This document shows, in pieces, positions 37,895 through 50,871 of a stretch of DNA of 64,000 nucleotides. The position numbers were made by a program, and so were the translations under genes. Each line of letters opens with the position of its first letter. Positions within the stretch are counted from its first letter, which is position 1. Location of the stretch: NCBI GenBank assembly GCA_005281725.1, contig SSBO01000009.1, forward strand, positions 10,535,313-10,599,312, read 5' to 3'. Origin of the DNA: Wuchereria bancrofti (Eukaryota; Nematoda; Chromadorea; Rhabditida; Onchocercidae). The notes under the pieces were generated by a model. That model saw only the letters and a list, made by a program, of their open reading frames with translations. It ran no database searches and was not told the DNA's origin.

Positions 37895-38400
37895 AGATAA
37901 TAATAGAAAGTAAATAAAATCTATCACTTTGCGCACGGCGGTATTTGTTAGCACAACTGATATTTGCAGTTAACATTTGCAATTGCAGCAAAATTTAGCT
38001 AACAAATACAAGTTATAATAAACTCCATCATAGCACTGCTAAATTTTGAATTTTTAATCACTTTTGCAACTGAAATTTCAAGGATATTTTTTAATTTTAA
38101 TATTTGCTTTTTAAATTAATTCAATTATTTAAACTTATATTCTTTGCTCCTTTTGTTTCCTATTTCTTACACTTTAAATTAATAGCATAATGAACTCTGA
38201 TCTATTAATTTCAATTCAATTCATTCAAATTTCCTCTTTGAAATCAATCAATGTGTTTGTATGGTATTTTATTTGTGACATATGCGCAATATCCCTCCAA
38301 ATATGCCATATTTATCTTTTCGATATAAATAGTGCACAAAATTTACACCAAAATTTCAATCGAATTTTTGCTATCTTTTTTTTTTTTTTGGATGAATTCA
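37895..38400. repeat. Hairpin-bearing dispersed repeat, about 0.5 kb, copy A
   Basis: From about ATAAAATCTATCACTTTGCG to the T-run this is highly similar to 45385-45915. Near the left end a perfect 12-bp inverted repeat GTATTTGTTAGC (37941-37952) / GCTAACAAATAC (37998-38009) encloses smaller repeats of TTGCAGTTAACATTTGCAA type. The right half carries a short open frame starting MNSDLLISIQFIQ (from 38190) that is shared with copy B. No transposase is visible. A MITE-like element is the simplest reading. Confidence 0.85.
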
Positions 38401-39047
38401 ATAAAAAGAATTTGTTTTGTGATTACTTTTCTCATTCCTTTCCGACATGTTTCGCTTGGCACTCATTTGCGCCATTCAGCGCTAAAAAATATTGCTCAAA
38501 ATAATTCAAAAAAAAAAAAAAAAATGTTTGCTTTTTTTGTAAACATGTGAAGTGTTAAAATTCAAACACTTTAAATCAACCAACCAACAAGGAATTTGTT
38601 TTCTTAGTTTTGCTTGAAATAGTAACTGACGAAATAAATGCAAAAAACCAGTACTTTATTTTTTAAATGCTTGATAATATCGAATGCAAGAACACTAATC
38701 TAACTAAACAATTAAATTTCTCAATTTACTTACTCTTGTAACTAACAAAAAAAAGAAAAAAGAAAAAATAAACAGCGATAAAAATCTTTTCATGCCTTAA
38801 TTCTCCTAAAAAATAGGCATTTATTGTTAATCAGGCTTTTTTGCCTTACCTTTTACTTTAAATTTAAAACTAACCAATTCCTTTATTTAATTAATTCAGT
38901 ACGAATACATCGTCTAAATGAAAATGTCCATAAAATAGCGCCAAAATTTGCTTCTGTTAAAAGTTTCAAATTTGTAAAATCTTTTTAAACCGCGGTTTCT
39001 TCGATAGATTTTCCATTGTTACAAACATTATTGCCGCTATCGTCAAA
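38401..39047. other. Spacer between two dispersed repeats
   Basis: No gene seen. It contains a perfect 12-bp palindrome AAACCGCGGTTT at 38987-38998. Confidence 0.5.
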
Positions 39048-40809
39048 TAACATTAGACATTCGATGATTATTAAAATTGAATTTTTTTTTAAATTAAAAT
39101 TGAATAAACAAAAACAACCCAATTCTACACAAATGAAACATACGATCGTTGTTTTATTTAATTAAATGATTACTATTAATGGTATTTAATGAGATTTCAC
39201 TTCGTCCACTTTATGCTGCATAAGGCTAATCTGATTACGGTAAAGAATTTATACCGTTTCATCAAAGGGTGCCATTATCACTGATCCGTGTCTTTAATCC
39301 ATCGCCAAACAATCGTTGAAGCCAAAAAATTAATCGCTTACTTCAATTTTTTACTTTTCTCACACATAACTTAATGACATATCATATAATAAAGTAACGA
39401 AATGGAAATTTTAATTAAGTTAAACTGTAGTAAACGATAAAAAAAGATTCAAATTTAAATTGAAATATGAAAGATTCAAATTTAAACTGAAATATGGTAC
39501 ACATAAATGCTAGCAGAAAACATTGTCATTTCGGAGATTATATGTCGCCTTAAAATCATTCGTCACCAAACATAAATAAATTTATGGCCACTTTTTATGA
39601 CAGTCGCATTTTATGATCCTCAAATAGAGTCGGTAAGAAATTCATCCATAAATTAAGTCTTTAAATTTCGAATTAAATATTTCAATTCAATAAGGGATTT
39701 TCTGGTGTTGACGATCTAATAGTACCGCGGCACATAATGACTTGAAAACAGTTTATTTGTATTATTGCACTTTTAAATTATAATTCTCACATAATGCGAA
39801 TGATATTCTCGACTATCACTTTAAATCTCGAACATTACTTTTTGCTAAGAATTTAAGATAACTGATCTTTAGTTCATCCGGTTTGTTGATCTTTAGCTCA
39901 TTTAGATAACTAACTGATCATTAGCTCATTTAACGTTGCAAAGCTGCGAGGTGTAAATTACTTTACAGTAGAAAAAAATTATTGAAAAATTTGATTTTTT
40001 GCTATACAACAAATTTTTTTTGCACTGCAAGTAAGTAAATAGGTTAAAAGTTATAAGAGGAAAAGAAAAAAAAAAGATTTAAATTAAGAAAAATTTAAAT
40101 AATTTCATGAATTTCGGACAAGTTTACCATTTCGATGAAATTGCAATCTGTAACTATTTTCAAACAATGTTTAGCAGTCCGTGAAATTAGCTATTCGTGA
40201 AGACTCTAATTAGGACATCCGACGACAATCAATTGTCACCGTTAGCTCATTTGCATTTGAAAAGTTAAATCAACAAGTATTTGAGGTTTTATATAAATAG
40301 AAATTTTGATAGTACGTCAAAGTATTCTCAATATTTCATTTCTACCCGGTTGTTCCTGCGTCATTTGCGCCAATTGCTGGAAGTTGGCCTCAATTAATCA
40401 ACAAATTGACATTACAATTCTTATATTTGAACAAACATCGATGCTGTGAAATTTCAGAAAACAAATTTTGATTAATTTTGATTATTTTAAAGATCGAAGA
40501 TAGAATGCTAGTTCAAAAAGAAAATATTTTTAACGTAAAGTTACTTTCCGGTATAAATCACAATCGATTGAAATCGTAATTTATGTAAAATACTGATAAT
40601 ATTAATAGGAAGAAAGTACGAAAAGTGCCTTAAGGAATTGGTCTGTCACTCAAAAATGATTGCTATAATTAAATTTCATTCCTGAAAGGATAAAGATTTA
40701 TTTCTGTATGTAACGGTAGATAAAAATATATACGAATGAATTGGAATGTGTGAAATTGGTGCATTACAGTGTCACACCAATTCAAGAAATAAATCAAACA
40801 TTTACCGCC
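39048..40809. repeat. 1.76 kb dispersed direct repeat, copy 2
   Basis: Matches 26283-28044 in the same orientation with few substitutions and a small deletion (TATAAATCACAATCG here against TATAATATCACAATCG). The two copies bracket the synthetase gene. Sequence beyond both ends is unrelated between the two sites. Confidence 0.93.
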
Positions 40810-43800
40810 TCTTTCATTTCTTTAATTCCTCTATTTTATTCCGTAAAATTCAACCTCAGTTTATATATGAATAAATTATTAAATTTCTTCGCAATATATA
40901 ATAAAATAGTATTTGCAATTTCTATTTTAGTATCTCATCGGTTTTATTAGTTATTATGATGAAACTCGAAATAATTTTTCTGAAATTATTGAATTTTAGG
41001 ATCAAATGCTACGTATTATTTCTATTTAGCACTTCTTACAAACTAATGTTTTCAAGTTTTTTTCAATCAAAAGTTTAGATATGAATGACTCATCAACTTG
41101 ATCCTATCTATCTTACGATGTCACTGCTTTTTTTTCTTTTTTTTTTTGAAACATATTTAATAAGTTATAATAAAAAACTTCGATCAAATAAAATCAGAAT
41201 GATTAGCAATAATTTTGTGTACATTTCTTTTAAACATTTAATATTTAAGCAATAAATTCAATCAAAATTTTAGGTATAAAAAGTAAAAATGAATTTAATG
41301 ATATAAAATCATCTTTCTTTCTTCTTTTTTATTTTTTTTTTCTTTCCTTTTTGCTAGGAAATATGATTAAAATGTTTGTAATGTGATAGGCATTTGATGA
41401 CCGTATCGATTTCCTCTCAATACTGTGTGAGAAAATAACATTCGAGATAGGAAATGATTTAATTCATCTTTGTTTATTTTCTAACATTTTAATTTAATTT
41501 AATTCTGATCTGCTCTGATCTGATCTGATATGAAATCACTGATTTTTCCCTTTTTTTTTTTTGTAAAGTTAGATATTAGCAATTAGTGGTATTTGATAAG
41601 AGGATTATTGTAGTAATAAATGAAAATATTTTTTATCCTTACATGATAACATATGATAATAAACATAAACTGATAAAATGATAATTGATAAAATTGAAAT
41701 CAATAATAACTCCATTGTTGCTTTTTTTTTGTATTCTATGATAATTTAGCTTTCATTTTTAATTCAATTTTATTCTTAATTCAACTACTAACGAATGTAA
41801 TTATATTTGAATATCTTGACAAACTTTTTTTTTCTGTATTGTCTTAGATTTATCTTAAAAATTAAACATCTAATCAATCTATTAGTAAAACAAAAAAAAA
41901 AAATTTCATTAGTTAATTTGAACTATGATATTCTTTATTTGTCTTCAATTGACTACATTTATTTTAAATTACATTTGCTTTTGTATTTTGTGTGACTTTA
42001 CAATTAGTAATTTTTTTTTTTTGTTTACTTACATAGTTTACTTTGCTAAGTTTGTTAGCATTTTTGATGACATCTTATTGCACCTGGACATATAAACATA
42101 AATCGTCGTATCATATTTGTTGTATTTGAAATGTCAAATGGCATTGAAAATTCATTTGCTTATCAAATTTATCATTATCAAATAATTTAATATCTTTTGC
42201 TAAAATAAGACTTCATAATGTCTAAAATAAAAGCAAAATTTTATTTTCTAATAGACAAGAAAAGGATCAAAAAGCAAAAAGATAATTTCCTAATTACAAA
42301 TGCTAATTATTCATTATAATCATAAAATACATCATAAAATATTTTATTGCTAATTTTAACAATGACTAAAACTAATATTTACAAATGAGAATATTAATTA
42401 AAAAAAACACTATAAACTAATTAATATAATTTATAATATAATTTGAATGCTAATTAAAAAAAAACTACGAACTAATTGATATAATATAATTTAAATATAT
42501 TAATCTTATATATATCTTATTAAAATGTAATATCATTATTTTGTTTTTTTTTTCTTTTTTATTTTTCGACTAACTGTTTACAAATTTAAGCTATTAATTA
42601 AAAAAGTACAAATTGTATGAATCATTTTTCAAGCACTTTTTCGCTTTGACAGGCGAAAAAAAAAAACAAAAAAGAACGACAATTTTGGTTATCTTCATGC
42701 AGATGCACGCCGCTATTGCATGCATATACTTTTGCAATATATTGCGATTCACACAAAATGAAATGCAAGCAGTGTTACTACTTTTTCATTTGTTTTAATT
42801 TTTCCTTTTACTTCTTCTTTCTCATTTAATTTACAATTTAAGAATTTGTTTTCTTTTTTTCTATAGTTTTAAATTAAATAAGAAAAAGTTTGGAAAATTT
42901 TTAGACTTATTTCTATGATTGCAATAAAACTTGCATATAATTTCCTCAAATCATTCTGCAATAATTAATTCAATTTTTCTTTTTTTTTCTTAGTATCTGT
43001 TCAAACTTTAAAAATTTTTTAAAAATCATTCTATTTTAAATAAAATTTTACTTAAAAAAAGTATTTTCAATTTGCAATTATAACTGTTTGCAGTATATGA
43101 TTTTATAAGTAATTGATTAAAATAGAATTTTTGAAGCTTTGCTACGAATTAGACAAAATTTAAATTGAAAATTTATCAATTTCATTTTTCTTTCTTTGTA
43201 TTGATGTTAAATTAATAAAAAGAATTGTTCTTCGATTATTGATCGTTTCTAAATTGATTTTATTCAGATTAGTAATTAGCAATGCACAGGTATTGCTAGT
43301 ATCTAATCAGTGTTTGTTATCAGTAATATCATCATTTTGCTATGATCTTCTCTTAAACCAACTGTTTCGAACATTGTTTAGAAAAAAAAAAAAGAAAAAG
43401 AAAAAAAAAGCGATATATTTTGAAGTACTAAGCTTCATCTCACATTTCAAAACACTTTGGTATGTTTGGTGAACTCATACTGATACCTATTATTTTATAT
43501 TAGGTAAGTAAATTGATCAATCACTCATCTAATATTCATTTTTGATATCAAATTTATCAGATCTATTTGATTTATTTCCACATCAATCATTAATTGAAAT
43601 TTATTTTAGACTAAATGAAATATAATTAATTTAAATTGAAATAATATATTAATAAAAAATTATTTAAGTTATTGATAAAATAATTTTTTAAAAATAAATT
43701 TTTTAATTTTTCAATACTATTTTTGAAATTAACTCAGAAATAGATGATAAGCATAAATGTTATTAATAGAATAGAATAAAGTGAAATTGTAGCAAATTTT

Positions 43801-45384
43801 TATTTTTGAATTAAGCAATGAAATATTTGAACTTAAAGCATTGATAACTAAATGAATAACTCAATTGATTATATCATAAATGAATAACTTAATAACTAAT
43901 CTCAACTGATTATGTCTTATAAATTTTAGTACTTATAGTTCTTATAATTTTGATTATTCTTCGTTCTATTTTTTTTTTTTCTAAAAATTTTGCAATTTCA
44001 GAAAGAATTGAGATTAAAAATTATGAATAAAAATGTTGCTAAATGGCATTTCAATAATAGATATTAGCTTCTTTTTTCATATTACAAAATAGAACAGATC
44101 AATCAATCAATCAATAATCAATCACTATGCAGTAAAGTATGAATTTTTAAACTTGGAAAATTATTAAGTCAATCAGAGTGATAATCAAACATTAGTCTAA
44201 TCTTCGTTGATCATTAGTCTAAGTGTTTCTTATATCAAATATATGATTTCATGAAATGAATTTTATTAAGTATATAAATTTCATAATTTCACATATGTAA
44301 AATTAAATTTTACATATTATTAAAACTTAACACTTCACTATGGCAATATATCTTAAAACTTTTTTAATTTTCTCCTTTTTTTAAAATTAAAAAAAAAACA
44401 AAAAAAGGAAAGTTAACTATTCGTAAGATTAGATTATTGGGAATAAATTCTAATAGAAAATGAATGGGAAGAATGGATGAATAAAAAAATTAGAAGGTCA
44501 GAGTTCATCATAAATAAATCATAGCAACAAATATCGATGATCTCAGTTATTGCTTTATTATCTAATGATCTCTCTCAATTACCTTTTACAGGTTAATAAA
44601 ATCATTTCAAACTTTATTTCAACACTTTTTATTTTAATAATTGGTTCAAGCAGAATTATCACCTATTTGTTTCACTTATCTGTAGCACCTGTTTTCCATA
44701 TTCTTTTCCTTATCACTATTTCATTACTATTATTCAAACAATGTTATCATTTAATTGATAATTTTTTTGTCACCTTTACATCAATAAATTAATAAACGTT
44801 TATGCTTGAGTGAAAACTAAATTTAAGAATAGAGTTATAAGGTAATCATTGATTCAAGATTAAATGTACAATTCTTTGTCATCAGATTTAATTGATCATA
44901 CTTTAATCAATCAGTGATAATATGATAACGGAAAGTAAAACGAAAATGTTCAGTTGCATATTATTACTGAAATTGTTTCATCTTGTTAAAAAAAAAATCT
45001 CATTTCAATTGTATCTTCTTTTCATTGCCATATAAAACACTGTAGAAAATCGCATACGACATGCGACATGAGACATGCGACATGAGACATGCGACATGCA
45101 GTTTTTCTTTTAGAACAACCGCGTAAGAATGATTTTGTAGCATGTTTTTAAAATTAAGCGATATTATGAAAAATTTTTTAACAGACAAATGAAATGTGAA
45201 AAAGTTCAAACGTCGCATAATAGTGCATAAATCAATTTTAAAAATAAATTGTGTTCATAGTCATAAAGAGTTTGATAAATTTGAATTTCATTCACATTTA
45301 AAGATAAGAAATTTCTCAAAAAGAGAAAAATGCATTACTAATTTAATTTAATAAATATTCAAATTCAAAAATTATTGTAGGATT
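40810..45384. other. Intergenic, no gene seen
   Basis: AT-rich sequence whose open frames are dominated by F/I/L/K from homopolymers. A short 14-bp minisatellite lies at about 45057-45100. No RNA gene was recognised. Confidence 0.5.
45057..45100. repeat. GACATGCGACATGA minisatellite, about 3 copies
   Basis: The 14-base unit GACATGCGACATGA repeats in near-perfect tandem and gives a periodic minus-strand frame (SHVSCRM). Confidence 0.85.
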
Positions 45385-45915
45385 ATCAGGTAATAATGAA
45401 ATAAAATCTATCGCTTTGCGCACGGCGGGCGGTATTTGTTAGCACAACTGACATTTGCAGTTAATATTTGCAATTGCAGCAAAATTTAGCTAACAAATGC
45501 AAATTATAATAAATTCTATCAAAGCACTGCTAAATTTTGAATTTTTGATCACTTTTGCAACTGAAATTTCAAGGATATTTTTTAATTTTAATATTTGTTT
45601 TTTAAATTAATTCGATTATTTAAATTCATGTTCTTTGCTCCTTTTGTTTCCTATTCCTTACATTTTAAATTAATAGCATAATGAACTCTGATCTATTAAT
45701 TTCAATTCAATTCATTCAAATTTCCTCTTTGAAATCAATCGATGTGTTTGTATGGTATTTTATTTGTGACATATGCGCAATATCCCTCCAAATATGCCAT
45801 ATTTACCATTTCGACATAAATATGCCTCCCAATATGTCATATTTATCTTTTCGATATAAATATAGCGCGCAAAATTTACACCAAAATTTCAATCGGACTT
45901 TTGCTCTCTTTTTTT
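45385..45915. repeat. Hairpin-bearing dispersed repeat, copy B
   Basis: The counterpart of 37895-38400. The inverted repeat is kept as GTATTTGTTAGC (45432-45443) / GCTAACAAATGC (45489-45500) with one mismatch that would be a G:U pair in RNA. It differs by an extra GGGC near the left end and an internal tandem duplication around AATATGCCATATTTA. The MNSDLLISIQFIQ frame is open here as well (from 45681). It ends about 200 bp upstream of the next gene. Confidence 0.85.
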
Positions 45916-46122
45916 TTCTTCAATTTTATTTATTTTATTTCATTTATTTTTTGATAAATTTGAAAAAAAAAAAAACGAAAGCGTATATGTTATTTCTTTC
46001 TTTTGCTAGAAGGTGCTAATGCTTTATTATTTACAGAAAAAAATTGAATGAAGAGAAAGGTGATGGAATAGTTAAATTAAATTTCAATAAATTTCTATCA
46101 GAAGCTATTCTGATATCACAGA

Positions 46123-49100
46123 ATGGTTCATAGCTCTTTAGAAGATCAACGGAAGGATGAAGCATATATGCCAGAGGTTATGGAATCATTGCTCTCAAGG
46201 AATAAACTAATTAAAGGTAATTTAAATTTTGTCATCCATAAATGAATGAGTAATTAATTAATTAATCACCGATATTCATTTTTAAGATATCATTAAGTGA
46301 TCATTGTATCAAGTTAGCATTTTTATCTGTGTTTATTTCTAAATTTTTTGTATAATTTGTTTCAAGAAATTTATTTGGATTAGGGGATGTTAATTTAATT
46401 TTTAAATTGAAATATCTTTTGTAAGTGATAAATTCAAGTAAGTGAAAAATTTAAGTGATAAATGTGTAAGTGTGTTAAATTTAAGTGATAAATTTTTATT
46501 CACTGAACCACTCATAAATTACAATTTTAAAATAATCCTAACCAGCTTTTTTAATAGCTTTTAATTGAGCATTGTTTGCTAATAATTAATGATTCGCTAT
46601 TTAAAAGCTTTTCACTTCATTACTTTTTGCATATTTCTGCTTACTCAAATTTCTCACTAATCTTATCATTAATTTATCATTCTTATCAATTAATATTTTA
46701 TTCTTACATACATTACATACTTATTTTTTCTATGCTTCTCATATGGCTATTATAAAATATTTGAATTAAAAAAATCATTTATACATTATTAGATGAAAAA
46801 TATATGAGACAACCCGATCAATCAATAAATCATTTTGGACGATGGCTTTTTGGAATTATCAGTGTAGCTATCACTCTTGTATTTATGTTTTTCTTCTTAT
46901 CTAATATCTATAAACGAGTATCTGTACAACGATCTGATTCATTTATTGATTCTTCTTCTGATTTTATTGATTCGTATGATCAAGAAGAAATCAAAGATCA
47001 TACATTTGACATCCAACAGATCACTGATAATGCTGAACAATTCAAGATGATCAATGAAAATTTACCTATATCACAACTTTATAATGATAAATCACAAAAA
47101 TCAATTGAAGGTTTTTTTTTCCATACTTATTTTCTATCTATTGCTAAAAAAAATTAAGAAATTTGTCAAAAATTTAAATTTCTTCGAAAAAAAAGCAAAA
47201 GTAAATTACATTTAAGTGATATTAAATTTTTTTGATATTAATATTTGGCATATTATCATATCTTATCTTACTGAAATTATCTTCAGATGATGAGATAACA
47301 GAAGCAGTGCAACAGATAAAATTAGACGATGAAGTATTTACGAAATTTTTAAAACCACTGATCATCTCAGATATATCTAAAACTACACTTACAGATGAAA
47401 ATTTTTTTAATTTACCTACCTTTACTGTTACTCCTACTCCTATTCCTATTACAAGTAAAATTACTTCAGATACTAATGTTGCTGATAAGAAATATAAATT
47501 TAATGCATATATTAAAACTTCTTCGCTTCCAAAACTTTTTACTGTAAATGCAAGTCTTTCAAATTTACCAGCAGATAGTACAAAAATCAATTTATATTCA
47601 AATTCTAACACAACAGATAAAACATTATTGTTTGGTAGAAGTTCGGTGACACCAATTATTCGAAAATTCTCAAATTCTAGTAATTTCAAAAGAATTAATT
47701 CACAGTTTACTAAAAGTAAAGTGGAAAATGATATTAATGAAATTACTATGACAACGACAAAATTTACCGCACATTTACGAATAACGACAATTTCAACGGC
47801 AAATCTTACTACTGCTTTATCACGGATACAACAGGATGATAACAAAATGATAATCAATGAAAAAATCAAAACGGATTTTGAAAATAAAGAAAATGAGAAT
47901 GAGAAAGATGACGATTATGAATATGAAGATATTCTGTATCTAAGGCCACCTGCTGCTACAACAATGACAACAACAATAACAACAACAACAACAATAACAA
48001 CAACAACAGCTACTACTACTAATATTACATTCCATCAAGTAAGACTTGTCACAATTCATTTTAGATTAGCTTTTGTTTTTTTAAAAAAAATTTATATCTT
48101 GTAAAAATTACATCTCTTTAAAAAAATTATGTTTTATCCTTCAAAACAGCAATTCATTTTCAATTTATTTTTGTGCTTATCAAAAAAAAAAAAAGACGAA
48201 TTGCTAAATACACCTTTAATTTTTAGCACAATTTTAAATTTCTCTTAATTATTCAAATTTTTTGAGCAAAAAAAAAAGAATGAACTTTGAATGTTAAACA
48301 AATATTTTCTGCATTATTTATCCACAAATAATAATGTTCCAGTGATCGAATATCAATTAAATTATCAATTCTAGTTCAGTCCAATATCACAATCTCATCA
48401 TCATTATCATCATCATAACATTATCATCAACATTATCAGTGTGCACATTACGATCGTCAATCGCCAGTGATTGTCACAGCTTTATTTGATATTGGCCGTG
48501 GAAAATGGCCTAAATATACTAGAACTTATGAGCAATATATGAATTATTTAAAACATTTATTGAAATTAAGAAATTGTCTTATCATTTATACTGATACAAG
48601 TGGAGCAAAATTTGTACGAAAAATGAGGAATGCTGATAATACCAAGGTTATATTATTGTTTATTTCATTTTGCTCATATTATCCTCAATATTTGAGGAAT
48701 AAATTTTATTTCAACTAATATTAATACAAAAATTTACTAAATCATTAAAAATTTAATTAAAAATTAACTAATTTATCAATTAACATTTATCACAAATGCA
48801 AAATACTAACGATCATAATACATAATGTAAAGTGATAGATAAAAAAATTTCAGATATTTGAAATGTCTATGCATGATCTCCCGTTGTATAGGTATCGAGA
48901 AGAAATAGAAGGTATTATTCGACGAGAACAACGTGGTAATGAATTTGATAACTTGATAACTTAATAAATTAAACTATTGTGAGATTTTTTTAGAGTTATG
49001 CAATTAGTATAGAAATTATTATATCTTTTTTTTTTTTACTATTGCAAATATTTCAAATAGAAAAAAAAAAAAATGCAATTTTCAGATTGGCAATTTGGTC

Positions 49101-50238
49101 CAAAAATGCGCTATCAACCAGAAGCAAATAGCGCTGATTACAATATAATTGTTAATTCAAAGCCGTATTTTTTATACAATGCAACACAAAGTGCTCAATT
49201 TCAAGCTTCCGATCGGATATTTGCTTGGATTGATGCCGGATATGGTAAATTAATTTAATTAATTTTCATTTAATTAAATAATTTAAGTTATAAGAAATTG
49301 CATGAAATTATTATTTAGGTCACGGACGAGAAGGAGTTATTCCAAATCATTGTCATTGGCGACCACAACTTCGACGTGATCGTATGACAGTTATTAAATT
49401 AACACCAGCACATGATAAAGTATCCAGGTTTGCTCTTCTTCTTTTTTTTTTTTATTCCTAAAAAAATAAAAAATACAATTTGTTAAAAGGTTGTTTGATT
49501 AATAAATTTTTAGATATTCAATAACTGATCTATATCGTGTTGATTGGGTTGTATTGAGTGGTGGTTTTATTGCCGGTGATAGCCATACCATTAATCGTTT
49601 TTATCGATTTTATCAAAAATCATTTATGGAATTGTTGGATTCTGGAAGAATTGATGATGACCAGGTGACAATATTTTATTATCCTTTCATCACAACCCAA
49701 ATCACAAAATCTCCTCTTAAAAAAAAAAGAAAATATTCAAAATCACTAATTTAATCATTTTGAATTCACAATTTAAAAAAGTATTCAAAAACACTAATTT
49801 AATCATTTTGAATTTACAAAAAAGAAAAAAGAAATGATTAAACGGAGCAAATTATTTATGAATATTCAATTGAATGAATGATTTCTATGTCATTTCCGTT
49901 TTCTAAAGAATAGTTTCTATGTCATTTCCGATTTTGAAATTACTACAAATTCATACTAATTTGACACAAATTCAATCAATTGATATTTTTGAAATTCAAT
50001 GACATAATAACTCCAAATGAGAAATATACAATTTATATGATAAATCAATAATTATTTAAATTTAAATTTATACTGCAATTTTTTTTTTCATTTCTAATTG
50101 TAAACCGAAAAATGAGGGTTTTTTTTTCAGACAGTGCTAACATTAATGCTCAAGCATTATGCAACTTTGTTTAATCCGATATCTAGCAATGGTGATTGGT
50201 ATGCCGTATTTCGATTATTTCCGTGTAATAATAGCTAA
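46123..50238 (+). CDS. Type II membrane protein with HtrL/YibB (WlaTC-like) glycosyltransferase-type domain, complete
   Basis: Nine exons in phase: 46123-46216, 46793-47110, 47287-48038, 48440-48646, 48854-48935, 49086-49244, 49319-49427, 49514-49664, 50131-50238; 659 residues, stop TAA. A short cytoplasmic N-terminus is followed by one membrane segment at about 49-67 (WLFGIISVAITLVFMFFFL), as in Golgi type II glycosyltransferases. A long Ser/Thr/Asp-rich stalk follows and ends in a threonine run at about 358-388. The folded domain starts near 398 with VIVTALFDIGRGKW, continues with NCLIIYTDTSGAKFV, IFAWIDAGYGHGREG, DWVVLSGGFIAGD and a C-terminal NGDWYAVFRLFP. These match the HtrL/YibB family, which is bacterial in origin of description and also known from nematodes. 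Sugar donor and acceptor cannot be told. An AG acceptor lies one base before the ATG. The exon 4 acceptor is embedded in a CAT-rich tract; an upstream TCTAG would add an in-frame stop. Confidence 0.88.
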
Positions 50239-50240
50239 AA

Positions 50241-50300
50241 CCGGATACGATATACAACAGCCGGATACGATGCACAATAACCGGATACGATGTACAAAAA
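50241..50300 (+). repeat. Three 20-bp direct repeats immediately after the HtrL stop codon
   Basis: CCGGATACGATATACAACAG, CCGGATACGATGCACAATAA and CCGGATACGATGTACAAAAA begin at 50241, 50261 and 50281, two bases after the stop. They lie in the expected 3' untranslated region, and an AATAAA follows near 50480. Confidence 0.85.
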
Positions 50301-50871
50301 AAAAGTTTCACTTTAGGACGATGAGTACTTGGATCATTTCTGAACTTATTTGTTCTTACAACTAAAAATGAATGAGTGTTAAAAAATTGAAAATTCGGCA
50401 AACATTTATCGTAAAATGCTTAATGAAATCAGAATGAAACCGGAAAGCAAATTAAAATGAATTGAAACAAAACATATTTCAATAAAAACATATCAGTGAC
50501 TGAATTAATCGCATAAGAATGTTAGAAAATTAAACATTTCTGTAGCATTTTTGTTGAAATATTTGGAAAATATTTAAATTTCAATTAAATTTTATGTTAA
50601 CTTTTGACTTTTGCCTACTCTTTGATCAGAATTAATGAATTGATTGTAAATTTTTTGTTTTTGAACACTCGTTTCAGACACAAAAATTTTCTTAATTGTA
50701 TATATTTTTATCTCACATAACAGCAAATATATTAATTAAACATAAAAGTTTTCATAATTCTTTTAAAATAAATTTCTATTTTTACTTTATACTCTTTATG
50801 ACTTTTTAGTTCTTCAAACATTCTAATGCTTTCTAAGTTTCATATTCAATTTTGTATTTAATTTGTTGTGT

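Noticed and set aside
47222..47869. 215-codon minus frame opposite the HtrL stalk exon
   Set aside because: It is the antisense shadow of the Ser/Thr-rich exon 47287-48038, which has correct phase and splice sites on the plus strand.
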